Assembly (NCBI GenBank): GCA_030789695.1
Contig: CM061142.1
Span: 607,733,659-607,797,658, forward strand
From: Scilla litardierei
Lineage: Eukaryota; Streptophyta; Magnoliopsida; Asparagales; Asparagaceae
DNA length: 64,000 bases
Direction of reading: 5' to 3'
The first letter of the stretch is position 1; every line of letters starts with the position of its first letter. Below, piece after piece: positions 31,498 through 42,911 of the stretch. Both the position numbers and the translations under genes were made by a program. The notes under the pieces were generated by a model, which worked only from the letters and a program-made list of their open reading frames with translations, was not told the DNA's origin and did no database searches.

Positions 31498-32468
31498 TAA
31501 ACCCTCGTTTCACTGGCTTTCTACAGTCCATACACACCCAATCTTCCAAGCCCCCATTTGGACACAAATCACCACATACGAGTAAGGTTCATCGGACAAC
31601 AATAAACAAATGCCTTACAAAGATGAAAAATGTACTCTGAGTAACTGAAACTTAATTTGTGCTTTTGACAATGTGGGCGTGTAAACACCTCTACTTGGTC
31701 AAATTAGGCAGAGAAAATAAAAGGAAAAAACGTCTTGCATAGTAACATTTGCCTACATACCAAGATTGCCTTGTTGAATCATCTATAAAATGCAAAGCTG
31801 GTATCATAGTTAAGATGACAACAAAAAAACGCATTGCAACAATCCATCTAACCAACTAAACTCAAAGATGAATATAACTTACAAGAAAAGGATTCTAACT
31901 TTCTTACGGGAAAAAAACAAAACATAAACGTTAACAAGATTATACCTCAGCTTTCTTCACTAATCCATGCTCTCCAAAGATTTGTAACATGATTTACGTT
32001 AATCTAAACAAATCTAAGATGAATGTAACTCACGTGATTAAAATGAAGCCGAAAACTAGAGAAAAACTAATAACATCATCGATTAGAGATATTACACTAG
32101 AAGAAAATGGTAGAACGATAAGACAAAACTAGATAGCCCGATAAACAATATTGTTGTTTAAAGATATTTACCAGGGAAAAAGTTAACTGGAATGCTTAGC
32201 ATTTATAGTTGGAAATTGAAGGGGTTTAGGGTATTTACTTTTCAAATATTACTTATTTTGAAATTTACCATACAAGCCTATCCTATTATTTAAATACGTT
32301 TAAAACAACTTCATTTATCTGGAATGAAAAATCTTCTAGCAAACCCCATTTAGCTGCAATGCTACATGGATCATACTATAATAAAGATCGCATGAAACAG
32401 TTGAAGTGATAGATAGATGAAGTCATGACTTGGACATGGGCCAATAATATATTTAGATTAAGTATTGG

Positions 32469-32628
32469 GAAGGGGCCGCGCGTCCGCGTACCCCCTCAAC
32501 AACAAATTATGACATCCACTTTCCCACTTGGGGAGATGGTATGCCCACGCACCTCCAGAGTGCAATGGAGGCCATGAACCTTGGCCTGGGCCTTCTTAAT
32601 CACCCAATGACCCCGTCCAGGTAAGTAT
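32469..32628 (-). ncRNA. U1: U1 snRNA, array copy 7, promoter damaged
   Basis: A 160-nt copy with the 5' end, both protein-binding loops and the Sm core intact. There are changes in stem-loop IV (GCGGACGCGC, CCCCTTCCC at the end), and GATTAAGAAG replaces GATCAAGAAG in loop I. The USE upstream is mutated to GGCCAACATCG and the flanking sequence is more diverged than in copies 1-6. It is probably silent. It lies next to the large break in the array. Confidence 0.92.
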
Positions 32629-32651
32629 GGATCAAGGTTAGCCTTGCCACT

Positions 32652-32704
32652 TATTTTAAGCCCATCTCACCCCATCTAATCTCCCCACATTGTCGATGTT
32701 GGCC
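32652..32704 (-). promoter_or_regulatory. U1 copy 7 promoter remnant
   Basis: A mutated USE (GGCCAACATCG, 32704-32694) and TTAAAATA (32659-32652), 34 bp apart, minus strand. Two of the eleven USE bases differ from the consensus found in the other copies. Confidence 0.75.
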
Positions 32705-32844
32705 TAGACCCTGGTTTCACTGGCTTTCTACAATCCGCACACACCCAATCCTCCAAGCCCACATTTGGACATAGATTAGCACGTATGAGTTGGTTCATGG
32801 GACAACAATAAACAAATGCCTTACAAAGATGAAAAATGTATTCT

Positions 32845-32988
32845 TGTTATGAATCAATACTTAGGGGTGGAACCCCCAGCTCTTTATTTATAGCATATAG
32901 AGGAGTGTACATAGATAGGATACAGAAGATATGGGACTATCTATAAGATAGCCGTGATCCTAACCAACTCTGGTATTATCCATTCACA
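32845..32988 (-). repeat. LTR of the copia fragment (144 bp)
   Basis: On the minus strand it runs TGTGAATGG...TTCATAACA, with TG/CA ends. A TATA box (GCTATAAATAAAG) lies in its second half. Confidence 0.75.
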
Positions 32989-33019
32989 ACGCTCCCTCTT
33001 ATCCAGCCATAGGTGTGGA

Positions 33020-33385
33020 CTCTGCTCATGAATACTTCAGGATTCTGAGCGTAGTAGGAGTCTCATATGGGATGGATACTTCGGGATCCTGAGTTTGGTG
33101 AGGTTGGCCTCGTTAAAACCTAGTGGCTATGGAAAATCATGTGGGAGAAACCATAGTTAAGGAAAAAGGGTACCGACGCTCTCTAACTCCACCTGATTCG
33201 TACAAGCGACTCTGTTCATGTTCACTTCGGGATTCTGAGCGTCACGAAGGGGTGGATACTTCAGGATCCAGAGTTGATGTGATTTGTCTCGTTAAATCTT
33301 TTGGCTATGGAAAACCCTGTGGGAAAAACCATAGCTTAGGGAAAAGAGTACAAATTCTCTCAACTCCCCCTGATCTGTAAAAGCC
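33020..33385. repeat. Two-unit direct repeat in the copia 3' untranslated region
   Basis: Units of about 190 and 176 bp share CTTC(A/G)GGATTCTGAGCGT, TGGATACTTC(A/G)GGATCC, GGCTATGGAAAA and AAAACCATAG-type blocks in the same order. Each ends with a CTCC-rich tract followed by CTGAT. Confidence 0.8.
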
Positions 33386-33576
33386 CTTAAGCTTTCAGAT
33401 CTCTTAGGCTTATCTCATTACTCCTATTTACAACATTCCGAAGATATACACAGATTACAAATATTATCACCATCAAGAAGCTACTGAATCCAGAAACTCT
33501 GGAGATGTGTGGTAAGTTTCGTCACCTCTGATGTGGTTTTCAGACTGTGGTCAGGTCCACAATACCAGCCTCTATC

Positions 33577-33783
33577 CTAATCGTCACTGGGATGTGATGT
33601 ACCACCAGGCGCCCTCAAATACACCATTGGTGTGGTGAGGATCTCGGAATGATAAGATGATGTTGCCTTCATAATTTGCTTTGCAGAACTACAGTAGATG
33701 GCCATCCCACTGTGGGTACCCAGTCTGTGATTTCTCAGTATAGGGATCAGACCTGTTAACCTGTATTTGCATAAACATGGAGG
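33577..33783 (-). pseudogene. Copia RNase H C-terminal fragment
   Basis: This is a remnant of the RNase H that ends copia Pol. On the minus strand one frame reads SDPYTEKSQTGYP, matching the conserved SDP-x-x-x-x-SQTGY block. Another reads SSAKQIMKATSSYHSEIL, matching the KQ-x-x-x-ATSS-x-H-x-E-I block with its catalytic Glu region. The two blocks are in different frames, so a frameshift lies between them near 33700. The upstream part is cut by the TR-GAG-like insertion at 33784. Confidence 0.75.
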
Positions 33784-36140
33784 TGTAGGAGGATATATGC
33801 CCATAAGGCAATTTATCCTAAGTGTACGGCTTGTTCATATAATATATGGTGTCCATTATTCTAAGTATGAAATCGTTTAAATAATATACTAGGATAATGT
33901 CCATAGACTTATAGCTAGGTCCTTACGTATCCAGATAAGATCTCGATTATGAGTAGTAAGCGACCGTAAAGAAACAGAAGTCTTAAACGGTTCATGGTCA
34001 TAGATGTGTTGAGAACTGGATATCAACGCATCAGATAGACCACTGTGTCTTTGTCTTACCTTAGGGTAATGATGATCTCATAGTCATTCGACTTGGCGAA
34101 GTTGGAGACGAGACACAGGTGCTCATTGGAGAATGAGTTCATTGAACGACCAACTTAGAGTTATTAAATGGTTAACTTTAACTAAACTGTCTATAATAAC
34201 TCTAGGGTGATGATAGGTAAGCTGGTCCTTAAGATGTGAAGTCATTCGTACTAACCTGTGAGCGAACCGTGTAGCTTAGACCTATGATCTAGCTTCAAGG
34301 CTAGGCCTGCAGAAAGATCTTAGGTTTAATTGCACCCGAAGATCTCTAGGCGAGTAGATGACTAATATGGGATTCGTCATTTCCGTTAAAGGGAAGTTAG
34401 TGTCACTGGCTCAGTACGGTCTTTGTGTTAATCCTCGGCCGGGGTACGTTGTAAGAAGTACAACGTGAATACAACAAAGACCGCCATATACATATCAATG
34501 TTGTCTAATAGGTTTGACAGTAAACCATACCCTAGGCCAACAGGGACACAATCTTGATGAAGGGACTATAGCTAACAGAATTCATCACTGACGTAGCCAA
34601 AGTAAAGCCAACGATGCTTTTGTCAATGGGTCGATCACGTTATGATGATTCTGAAACAGGGACGACAACTACTTCCGTGGTGACCGTCGTCTAGGGTTTC
34701 CGAGCCCCAACCTGTAGTAAGGTCAGGCTGTAGGGTCTCACACCGAGTAGTGTTCGTGTCTTAGTAATAGGAAGATTAATTCATAGAGATTCATTTGATG
34801 AAATTGAATAGTTGACATTCACAAAGCTAGTTGTGAAAATAGGTCGTAGATGCAATATGGACAATGTTGCATTTGATGCAAACAAAAATTAAACGTGTTG
34901 TAAATTGGTTACGGCAATATTTGTAGGAACAAATACATTGGAAAGGGTTACCTGGCTGACGGGATCGTCTCGGTCTAAACACATGTTCAAACCGCGTCCA
35001 AATCGGAGCTCAAACGAGCCCAGAAACGCGAATACAGTCCAAGGCAAAGTGGATTAGACCCACTGGGCTAACAAGCCCATCCGCAAGGGCAAACGGGCAC
35101 GGCCCACTGGCTACAGTGGGCGAACGTCTGCAGCAGCAGCGGGCCTGGCCCGCTGCCCAGCGGGCACTGGCCCACCCTCCTTGCCTTGGGCGGGCGCGTC
35201 TGCAACTTAAGTGATTTTAGGGTTTTTTTGAAACCCCAAATGACGGCTACGAAAATTGATTTCTTGCCCATCTTTGGGCAATTGTTTGAGGGGTCAAACA
35301 AAGTCGAAATTCGTCGTCGTTGGTTCCTACGTGTTCACCATTCGAAGCCCTTCGAATTGATAGCTTGTTTGGTGTCTAAAGTTTAATGGATAAGGAGAAT
35401 TAATTCATTGAAGTTGGCATTTGTGAAATGCTTACTAAACTTCAATTAAAGCTTAATTACCTAAATTGATTTCTCCTATATTGGTTTTAGTCCCATATTG
35501 CTCACAACGAAAGGAGAAGTACCGACTCCCTATATATAAATAGGGGTGCACTCTCTTCGTTGAAAGATGCACCAAGTCCTCGATCGAGTAGCTTTGGATT
35601 TTTGAGCTAGCTCGATCTACGACTAAACTATTCTCCCTCTCTCTTCTTCCTATTCTCCGGACTAGTCCTAGCAAGACTACGAAGGGGGTTTGGATTCGGA
35701 TCCTGACGTCTAAGACGCGGGTCTATTCAAGTGAAACCTTATACCGCGTGTGATCGGCTTAGAGGCGGGTGTCGGCTCAGGCAGATCGGTTCGAGGGTGC
35801 GAGGCGGCTCGGGTGGATCGAGTCAAGGCGGTTCGGCTATGAGGAGCATCCAAAGACGGTGCGAAACATCTTGCCCGCCCCAGGGTCGAGATTCCGGGTA
35901 TGTGGTTAAGTAATTTTTAGTGTAGATTTAATTTTGTCGCTATAGAATAGATCCCTCTTGGGGTGGTCAGATCCACCCCAAGTTGGCATAGATCGGGCTA
36001 GGTTCTGGCTCTCTCAGAGCCTAGCTAAATTGTTTAGCTAGCTTAGTTTTTGATTTTCCGCTGCGCTTTATGCCCCTGTGGTCCGTCCGACTTAGGACGG
36101 ACACAGATCCGATCTCTGAGGGTCCGCCAAAACCCCAACA
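33784..36140 (+). repeat. 5' LTR of the TR-GAG-like element (2,357 bp)
   Basis: It runs TGTAGGAGGAT...AAAACCCCAACA. Between 35050 and 35200 lies a GC-rich patch of overlapping palindromes (GCGGGC/GCCCGC and CCACTGG-type), in the same relative place as the LARD palindrome array. The start of the 3' LTR (40187) matches with few differences. No gene is supported inside. Confidence 0.88.
35488..35542 (+). promoter_or_regulatory. TR-GAG LTR promoter: degenerate USE and TATA box
   Basis: TTAGTCCCATATTG (USE-like, about three changes from GTCCCACATCG) precedes TATATAAATA at 35533-35542 by about 34 bp. Confidence 0.55.
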
Positions 36141-36141
36141 G

Positions 36142-36154
36142 TGGTATCAGAGCC
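36142..36154 (+). promoter_or_regulatory. Primer-binding site of the TR-GAG-like element
   Basis: TGGTATCAGAGCC lies one base after the LTR end. It is the Met-tRNA type typical of copia elements. Confidence 0.92.
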
Positions 36155-38116
36155 ACGGTTATGCTTGTAGATCTATTTTAGCGATGTTTTTAAATCTTTT
36201 AATTGCTTGTTTTAAACATACGGAACATTTTAACTTTATGTTAAAATAATGTTTTGTGTTTTAAAATTGTTTTGCAACATGAAAATTTTTTTTTGGGACG
36301 ATTTAATTTTTATGCGATAAATTTAAATAGGTCTGTCATGTTTAAATGTTTTAAAATTTTATTTTATAAGATAAAATAATTTTAGCATGCAGTTAAAAAA
36401 ATTTTAAAGTTTATGTAACATAAAAGGAATATTTTATTTCATGCGATGATATTGAAAATTCATATTTTTGGTTGCATAAAGATTGAATTTTTTTTAAAAA
36501 GGCTTTATCTGAAAGTTTATTAAATTAATTTCAAATGATTTTAAAAGGGTTTTAAAATTGTTTTTAAAGAATATGTGATATAAAGAAAATTTTATTCCCA
36601 TGAGATGAGATTATAAATTTGTTTCATTTAAATTTCATGTTGGTTTTAAGATTATTCTATGCGATATTTTATCTTAGAAATATATCATTAAAATTTTAAA
36701 GCTTAGGTTTTAGAATTATTTGATAATTTTATGAAACCTAGTTTTATGTGATAAAAATGCTTTAAGCATTGAATTTTAGATGTTTAAATTTAAATGTTAA
36801 ATTTTAGTTTTGCAAGTTGTTTTATTATGTTATAGATAATGTTTTAACTTGCAAGCTTTCATTATATGTCACTAAATGAACCTTTAATTTATGCGGTTAA
36901 ATTATTTGGTTTATGTTTTAATGGACATGTTGAATAATGTATTCATGAACCCTTTAGGTTAGCCATTAACGGATTAAAATTTTATAAGATGAAATTTTAA
37001 TGACTAGTGACATGTTACGTTTTAATAAACAAAACAACATCAAAACCTAATACCAGATTAGGGTAGTCCCTTTTGATTGACAATCATTGTAATAAATCAT
37101 TTAAATGATGATTATCATAAAAGACTATTTTTGAAAAATGTTGTTATTGTCTTATTAAAATCCTAATTAGATTGGGGTAGCAAAGTTGAACGTATGAACC
37201 TTATAGTTGATAAGGACTCAATAAAAATTGTTCAACCAATCCATAAAATTTCGAATTTTAGGATCCACTAGTTGATAAGGATTAACTAGTTTTAATTAAA
37301 AGCCATTTAGTTGTTGGACGAACATAGAATTGATGAAACTCCTTCAATGGATCATGATGTTGGTCAATGTGCTTGGCTAAGTTTGCTAGACCACCCTAGC
37401 TAGTCTAGGGCCCGAGTGGTCCTGGCTTAGTCAATTCCCTGGCCGCGTCCGCTGGACCGCAAGGAGTCGAATCATGACTGTGTAAGTCCATCGACTATAC
37501 CTAAGTCTAATACGATAATAATCTTGTTCAAGATAAATCGTAGCCCTCCTTGTTTTAGGAGTTGGCAACTGTAAGACCCGTGTTACGGTTGTTAAGCTAC
37601 ACTCAAGCTGTGACATGGTAATCTTATAGAAACCGATTTCTTGATAAACATCTTGACTTGACCCAAACCGTCATCTCATCCATACACCGAGCGCCGGCGT
37701 AAGTCTAACCAAAGATGTAGTTTAAGTCCTGACCCAAACCGACGTGTCGTGCATACACCGAGCGACGGGGCAAGTCAGGCTAGACACAAAAATAAGGGTC
37801 TGACTAGGCTAGCGATTGTGATCCGGATGAGCACACTCATGATCACAAATGACTAGGGGTAAAATCGATATGGAATCATAATTAATATGATTGCCAACGA
37901 GTTCGTCTACAGACTGCAGAGTCGGACAACTTGTTGAGACATACTCAAGGTTATCAGACTCAGGGTAGTTGGATCCCTCTCTCACAAATGTTATTTTATA
38001 ATAAACTGTTTATTATTATGGCTTTAATAAATTTAGTGGGAAAATATAGTTTTATTAAAAACCATTGAAACTATACAACGAACATATACTGACTAAAGTA
38101 TTTTCTAAATTGCAGA
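36155..38116 (+). other. Non-coding leader of the TR-GAG-like element
   Basis: About 2 kb with no gene. The first part (36180-36800) is A/T-rich with TTTTAAAA words. Around 37370-37940 lies a stretch shared with the LARD interior, including words around CTTAGTCAATTCCCTGG and an ACACTCAAGCTGTGACATG block. This conserved leader may hold RNA packaging signals; that is inference. Confidence 0.7.
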
Positions 38117-38944
38117 ATGGATTCGGGTTTTAAATATATAGTAGAGAAGAACGTGCTCGATGGAACAAACTATAAAGACTGGCTTAATAACATTAAGTTA
38201 GTCCTTTCTCTAGCCGAGATTGGATACGTGCTATTCGAGGACGCTCCGGAGAAGCCTGAAGATGATGCGACCTTCGAGGAAAAAGAAGCCTATAAGCTAT
38301 ACCAGAGGGATGCAGAGAAGGCCAGGTGCCTTACTCTGGCTTCCATGAATAACGAACTGCAGAGGAAGCATGAACATTTGGATGTTCAAAGTATGCTTCT
38401 TAATGCATAAGAGTTATACAGCAAGCGGTCTAGAGCTGCCAAGTTTGAAGCCACAAGCAACCTCTGGGGCACAAAGATGGAGGGAGGGCCCGTACAAGAT
38501 CATGTCATCAAGATGATCGGGTACGTGAAAGACGCCGCCCAGTTGGGTTTTGTCCTGGACAATGAGATGTCTGTGGCCATTATCCTTAAGTCTTTAAACC
38601 CGGCCTTCAAGCCTTTCATTACTGGTTTCATAATGAATAGTAATGAAACGGATCTTCCTGGTCTCCTCAATATGCTTAGGCAGATTGAGGAGATTGAGAA
38701 GAAACCGACTGCATTGATTGTTGGCTCTGCTTCTTCAGACCAGCAGAAAGGCAAGGGTAAGAAGAGGCAGATCCCACAACCTGCCAAGGCGAAGAAAGGG
38801 AAGAAAAAGACCAAAGGGGCCCCATCAAAATCTGAGTGCTTCCATTGCCATAAGATTGGCCATTGGAAGAGGAACTGCAAGATTTATCTTGCAGAAAAGA
38901 AGAAGGGGCATACTGATGCCTCTACCTCAGGTACAACAAATTAA
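38117..38944 (+). pseudogene. Copia Gag (UBN2-type) with zinc knuckle, one stop
   Basis: This is the structural Gag protein of a copia element. The N-terminal part (GTNYKDWLNNIKLVLSLAEIGYVL) and the middle block (HVIKMIGYVKDAAQLGF...LPGLLNMLRQIE) are typical of UBN2/copia Gag. A Lys-rich linker leads to one CCHC zinc knuckle, CFHCHKIGHWKRNC, near codons 240-253. A TAA at 38408-38410 interrupts the frame, which continues in the same register to TAA 38942-38944, giving about 275 codons. The codons after the knuckle do not lead into a protease. The ATG at 38117 is chosen because the family start sits just upstream of the DWL motif. Confidence 0.88.
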
Positions 38945-40169
38945 AAATTCAATGAAGCATAATTATTTTCAATCACATAGTATGAGATACTAAGACATCT
39001 GTGTAATGTATACAGGAGGCTGATATGAAGCAAGGTTGGAAGAAGTTCAGAGGACGGTCGGCATCTGAGCAATCGTTGCTGCTAGGGCCATGCAAAGACT
39101 TCGAGAGACATGAAGAAGGAGCTGATACTCATTTTAGTTGAATAAAATGTATCATTCCTTAAAGTTAAAACAATGATTGAGTGTCCAACACTCAAAGTTT
39201 ATTTGATAAACATATTATGGCTCATCTTTATCAATCCGTTGTTTTTGGATTAATGTCTCGGAAATTGTGTTTTCTGTTGAAATTGAGATTTGATTAAAAT
39301 TGGCTTAAATTTCAGTGAATATGGCTTTCTGAGTTGGTTGCAAAAATTCTCGAACTACGATGCAGAGCTTCAGAAAATTTTGATTATTTTGGAGCTGAGT
39401 TAATGTTATAGTCAATCAATAGTTAAGTATAAGTTCCAGGAGCGTATAAATTGTGTGTGATCACAATTATACGCATATTAAGGTTAAATACTTAATAAAC
39501 TACATTTGATTCTTAAAGAGTTAATATTAAATGTAGTAAAGGGAAAAGTACAGTGTAGGACGTTTGACTGAGTAAGTCAATGTCAAGATTCCTTAAACCG
39601 ATCTTGACTTGACTCATTCATCAAACCCATCCTGACACTAGTACGTTCCATCTGAGCACATATCAAATGGTTATGTCTTCATAATCTAAATATGATGTAG
39701 GTATATAATTGAAGTACTTAACCAGGAAATTCTTAAAGTCAGTGGGAGCTAGCTCGTATACTTAGTTCCGGTTTCTTGGACTAAGTAAAAAGGATTTCCA
39801 ACTTACTTTAATAATCTATATAAAACATTGAATCAAAATCGTTTTGATTTAATCGACTATATAGAGACTTAGGGTGTCAGTATGTGCTTGACATATTGAC
39901 ACAAGAAGATTGGAATGAGCTGAGACTGACTTATAGAAATGTTAGACCCTACGTCTATATTGTACGTGCTAATTGTTAGCAATACAAAGAAAGGAAAAAT
40001 TGATCCAAATCATTTTTCAAAGGATCAACCTTGTGTGATCAAGAGATGTAATAAATAATCCATTAAAATGCATTATAGATACTCGTTAGTAAATCCACTC
40101 TTAGGTTTGTCATATAAATGTCAAAGTGACTGATATGCTAAACGGTTTGAGATACCGAGATAAATAGCC
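38945..40169 (+). other. 3' non-coding stretch of the TR-GAG-like element
   Basis: No protein frame is seen. An inverted repeat around 39440-39475 (GCGTATAAATTGTG...CACAATTATACGC) could form a hairpin. A PPT-like GTCAGTGGGAGC at about 39737-39748 has a counterpart in the LARD interior near 8410. Confidence 0.65.
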
Positions 40170-40186
40170 TACGTGCAAGTGGGAGA
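40170..40186 (+). promoter_or_regulatory. Polypurine tract of the TR-GAG-like element
   Basis: ACGTGCAAGTGGGAGA directly precedes the LTR start TGCAGGAGG. It matches the LARD tract. Confidence 0.8.
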
Positions 40187-40680
40187 TGCAGGAGGATATA
40201 TGCCCATAAGGTGATTTATCCTAAGTGTACGTCTTGTTCATATAATATATGGTGTCCATTATTCTAAGTATGAAATCGTTTAAATAATATACTTGGATAA
40301 TGTCCATAGACTTATAGTTAGGTCCTTACGTATCCAGATAAGATCTCGATTATGAGTAATAAGCGACCGTAAAGAAACGTAAGTCTTAAACGGTTCATGG
40401 TCATAGATGTGTTGAGAACTGGATATCAACGCATCGGATAGACCACTGTGTTTTTGTCTTACCTTAGGGTAATGATGATCTCATAGTCATTCGACTTGGT
40501 GAAGTTGGAGACGAGACACAGGTGCTCATTGGAGAATGAGTTCACTGAACGACCAACTTAGAGTTATTAAATGGTTAACTTTAACTAAACTGTCTATAAT
40601 AACTCTAGGGTGATGATAGGTAAGCTGGTCCTTAAGACGTGAAGTCATTCGTACTAACCTGTGAGCGAACCGTGTAGCTT
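40187..40680 (+). repeat. Truncated 3' LTR of the TR-GAG-like element
   Basis: It matches the first 494 bp of the 5' LTR (33784-34277), with TGCAGG instead of TGTAGG at the start. Similarity stops sharply at GTGTAGCTTA. The next base pairs start the Helitron-associated DNA. Confidence 0.88.
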
Positions 40681-41639
40681 ATCATTTATTGGATCAAGTC
40701 AATTTGTTTCAACCCTGCAACAGCAAATAGAAAATAGAAAATTTTTTAATTTAGATGTTTATTGGGATTTCATGTCTAATTTGTTCATTAAGCAAATATT
40801 CCAACTACTCCAAATATTCAGTAACAATAAGTTTAGCATTTGAGCTCAATACCCCAAATTGGGATACTCCAAATACTCCATTTTGGGAGGACATGGAGTA
40901 TTTTAAAATTGCAGTTTAAAAATTATTTGGAGTATTTGGAGTATTTGGAATATTGAGCTCCAAATACTCCATTTTGGGAGCTCAATACTCTTTTTTGGGA
41001 TACTCCAAATACTCCAAATACTCCTGACATTGAGTATAATTTGAGTATTGACATGATCAATTAGAAAAACAATATAATTTGAGTATTGACAGGAAACTGC
41101 AAAATTAGAGTTGTTGATAAAATTCCTTATGCTTGGTTTGAAATTGTATCAAAATATGAATATGCTAATTGTATCAACACATCCTGTCATTTGCATATTT
41201 TGCTATTTGAATTAGGGTCCTGATGCCCAGAAACTGAGCAAATGAATATGTCACAGTTTGACATATGGAATTTAAATTTGTCAAATTTATTCAAATGAGT
41301 GATAAACTTCAAATGAATATGTCAAATTCACTTCAAATTTTACAAACTGTGATAAAATTTGAATATGTCAACCTTCAAACTCATTTGAATATGTCAAATT
41401 CACGCATTTGCTCAGAATATTCAACGGTGATAAAATTATGTTAACACTAAGTTTAAATGATTCAGTTGTACGTTGGTATTCTTTGACCAGCCTAAGGATT
41501 TTCGCATTCCCATTTGCTTCACACCAACATGCGAACGGTATGGAATTTGTTAGTATAAACTACTGTATTCATGCTTGATTTATCATCATTAATCAAGTTT
41601 ATGCTATGCACTCAATTTAGGCATCTGTTGATAGTGACA
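40681..41639. other. AT-rich stretch with fold-back repeats, no gene
   Basis: Between about 40855 and 41025 the words CCAAATACTCC and GGAGTATTTGG recur in both orientations, so the stretch can fold back on itself. From 41040 to 41420 short TTTGAATATGTCAAAT-type words recur. No coding frame is recognised. It may be the 5' end of the Helitron; its exact start is not visible. Confidence 0.6.
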
Positions 41640-41895
41640 TATCAGCCTCACGGAAAGGACAAGAACAACATAGCTCTCTCACTGAGCCTATGATTGTTCT
41701 TCACTACCAAGTGTTCGTCGCATTTCATCCTTGCGACAATGGCAACATAAAAGGAATCATAATGATACAATTTTTGAACACGACGCAGAACCATCTGCCA
41801 GGTTATTTCCATTTGAATGTGCCAAAAATCAAATATACTCTACCGTAGTTTAATTGTAATTAGTTTGGGTGTAATTTGGATTGTAATTTGGATAG

Positions 41896-42911
41896 GTCTT
41901 TAGCTCAACGCAGAAGGCGAGATCGAGAGCATGAACAAGAACACCGAAACATATCTCACGCTCTGACGTCTGACAGTGTCCTTGATATGCCTCATATAAC
42001 ACAAACACTGACAACTTCCCCGGTTGAACAAGAAGATGCTGTCTCAGTCTCGCAAAACGCTATGAATTCTGGACAAGTACCTGGACCTTCTGTTAGGTTA
42101 TTATCACCTGACTAAACATAAAATCTATACTACTATCATATATTTTAATTGTAATTAGTTTGGGTGTAATTTGGATAGGTCTTTAGCTCAACGCAGAAGG
42201 CGAGCTCGAGAGCGTGAACAAGAACACCGAAACATATCTCACGCTCTGACGTCTGACAGTGTCCTTGATATGCCTCATATAACACCAGCACTGACAACTT
42301 CCCCGGTTGAACAAGAAGATGCTGTCTCAGCCTCGCGTAACTCTATGAATTCTGGACAAGTGCCTGGACCATCTGTCAGGTTATTATCACCAGACTAAAC
42401 AATCTTTACTACTATCATGTATTTTAATTGTAATTAGTTTGGGTGTAATTTGGATAGGTCTTTAGCTCAACACAGAAGGCGAGATCGAGAGCATGAACAA
42501 GAACACCGAAACATATCTCACGCTCTGACTTCTGACAGTGTCCTTGATATGCCTCATTTATCACCAGCGATGGCAACTTTCCCGATTGAACAAGATGATG
42601 ATGTCTCAGCCTTGCGTAACGATATGATTTCTGGACAAGTACCTGGACCATCTGTCAGGTTATTATCCACCTGACTGTACATAAAATCAATTCTACTTAT
42701 GTATTGTATTTGTATTTAGTTTTGGGTTTATTTTTAATAGGGCTTTAGCTCAACGCAAAAGGAGAGATCGAGAACAAAAACAAGGAAACATATCTCGATA
42801 TATGACTCCTAACAGTATACTTGATATACCTCAAAGCACACATGCATTACCAACTTCTACTGTTGAACATGAAGATGGGGTCTCAGCCCAAGATGCTGAA
42901 CCATCTTCCAG
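41896..42911 (+). repeat. Tandemly duplicated exon module (four copies) of the Helitron gene
   Basis: Four exon-like units lie at 41896-42096, 42179-42379, 42458-42658 (201 nt each) and 42741-42911 (171 nt). Each is preceded by an intron ending GGATAG or AATAG and followed by AG|GTTATTATC. All are phase 2 on both sides, so any number can be spliced in without changing the frame. Each encodes SLAQRRRRDREHEQEHRNIS, then SHALTSDSVLDMPHI and an acidic tail ending GQVPGPSVR. An older exon end (CCATCTGCCAG|GTTATTT at 41801) and a fifth, degenerate start at 42983 belong to the same series. Arg-rich N-terminal segments of this kind are seen in plant Helitron proteins; the duplication in situ is unusual. 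Confidence 0.8.

Larger units (their letters stand above)
27023..32844 (-). repeat. U1 snRNA tandem array, segment 2 (copies 3 to 7)
   Basis: Between equivalent U1 points the spacings are 1,315 (copies 3-4), 1,106 (4-5), 1,316 (5-6) and 1,207 bp (6-7). The 1,106-bp unit lost about 210 bp of spacer near 29340. The 1,207-bp unit lost about 110 bp near 32300. Copies 2 and 3 are 1,325 bp apart once the Tat element and its duplication are removed. A copia fragment breaks the array at 32845. Apart from the U1 genes and promoters the spacer is A/T-rich and without genes. Confidence 0.95.
32845..33783 (-). mobile_element. 3' end of a short-LTR Ty1/copia element
   Basis: On the minus strand the order is: end of the RNase H domain (33783-33577), a 3' untranslated stretch with a two-unit direct repeat, a polypurine tract (AGAGGGAGCGT, about 32999-32989), and a 144-bp LTR (32988-32845). 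The left end TGTTATGAATC joins the U1 spacer at AATGTATTCT. The right side is cut at 33783 by the TR-GAG-like element, which inserted into the RNase H. The rest of this copia element is not seen in the window. Confidence 0.75.
33784..40680 (+). mobile_element. TR-GAG-like copia element (LTR plus gag, no pol), 3' LTR truncated
   Basis: The 5' LTR (33784-36140) is followed by a Met-tRNA primer site, a 1.96-kb leader, a copia gag frame (38117-38944), 1.2 kb of non-coding DNA, a polypurine tract and a 3' LTR that is cut after 494 bp at 40680. There is no protease, integrase or RT. Elements with LTRs and only gag are known in plants as TR-GAG. The LTR start (TGTAGGAGGATATATGCC), promoter layout, primer site and polypurine tract resemble the LARD at 5505-14503. 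It inserted into the copia fragment on its left. Confidence 0.85.

Noticed and set aside
36180..36800. A/T-rich TTTTAAAA tract as a matrix-attachment or replication origin
   Set aside because: The composition is shared with the related LARD leader and is explained by family history. Nothing in the sequence shows an origin.
40680..40690. A-TC junction as Helitron 5' end
   Set aside because: A Helitron inserts between A and T, but the intact LTR has A-G at this point, and the remainder of the LTR is not found downstream. The junction is suggestive only.
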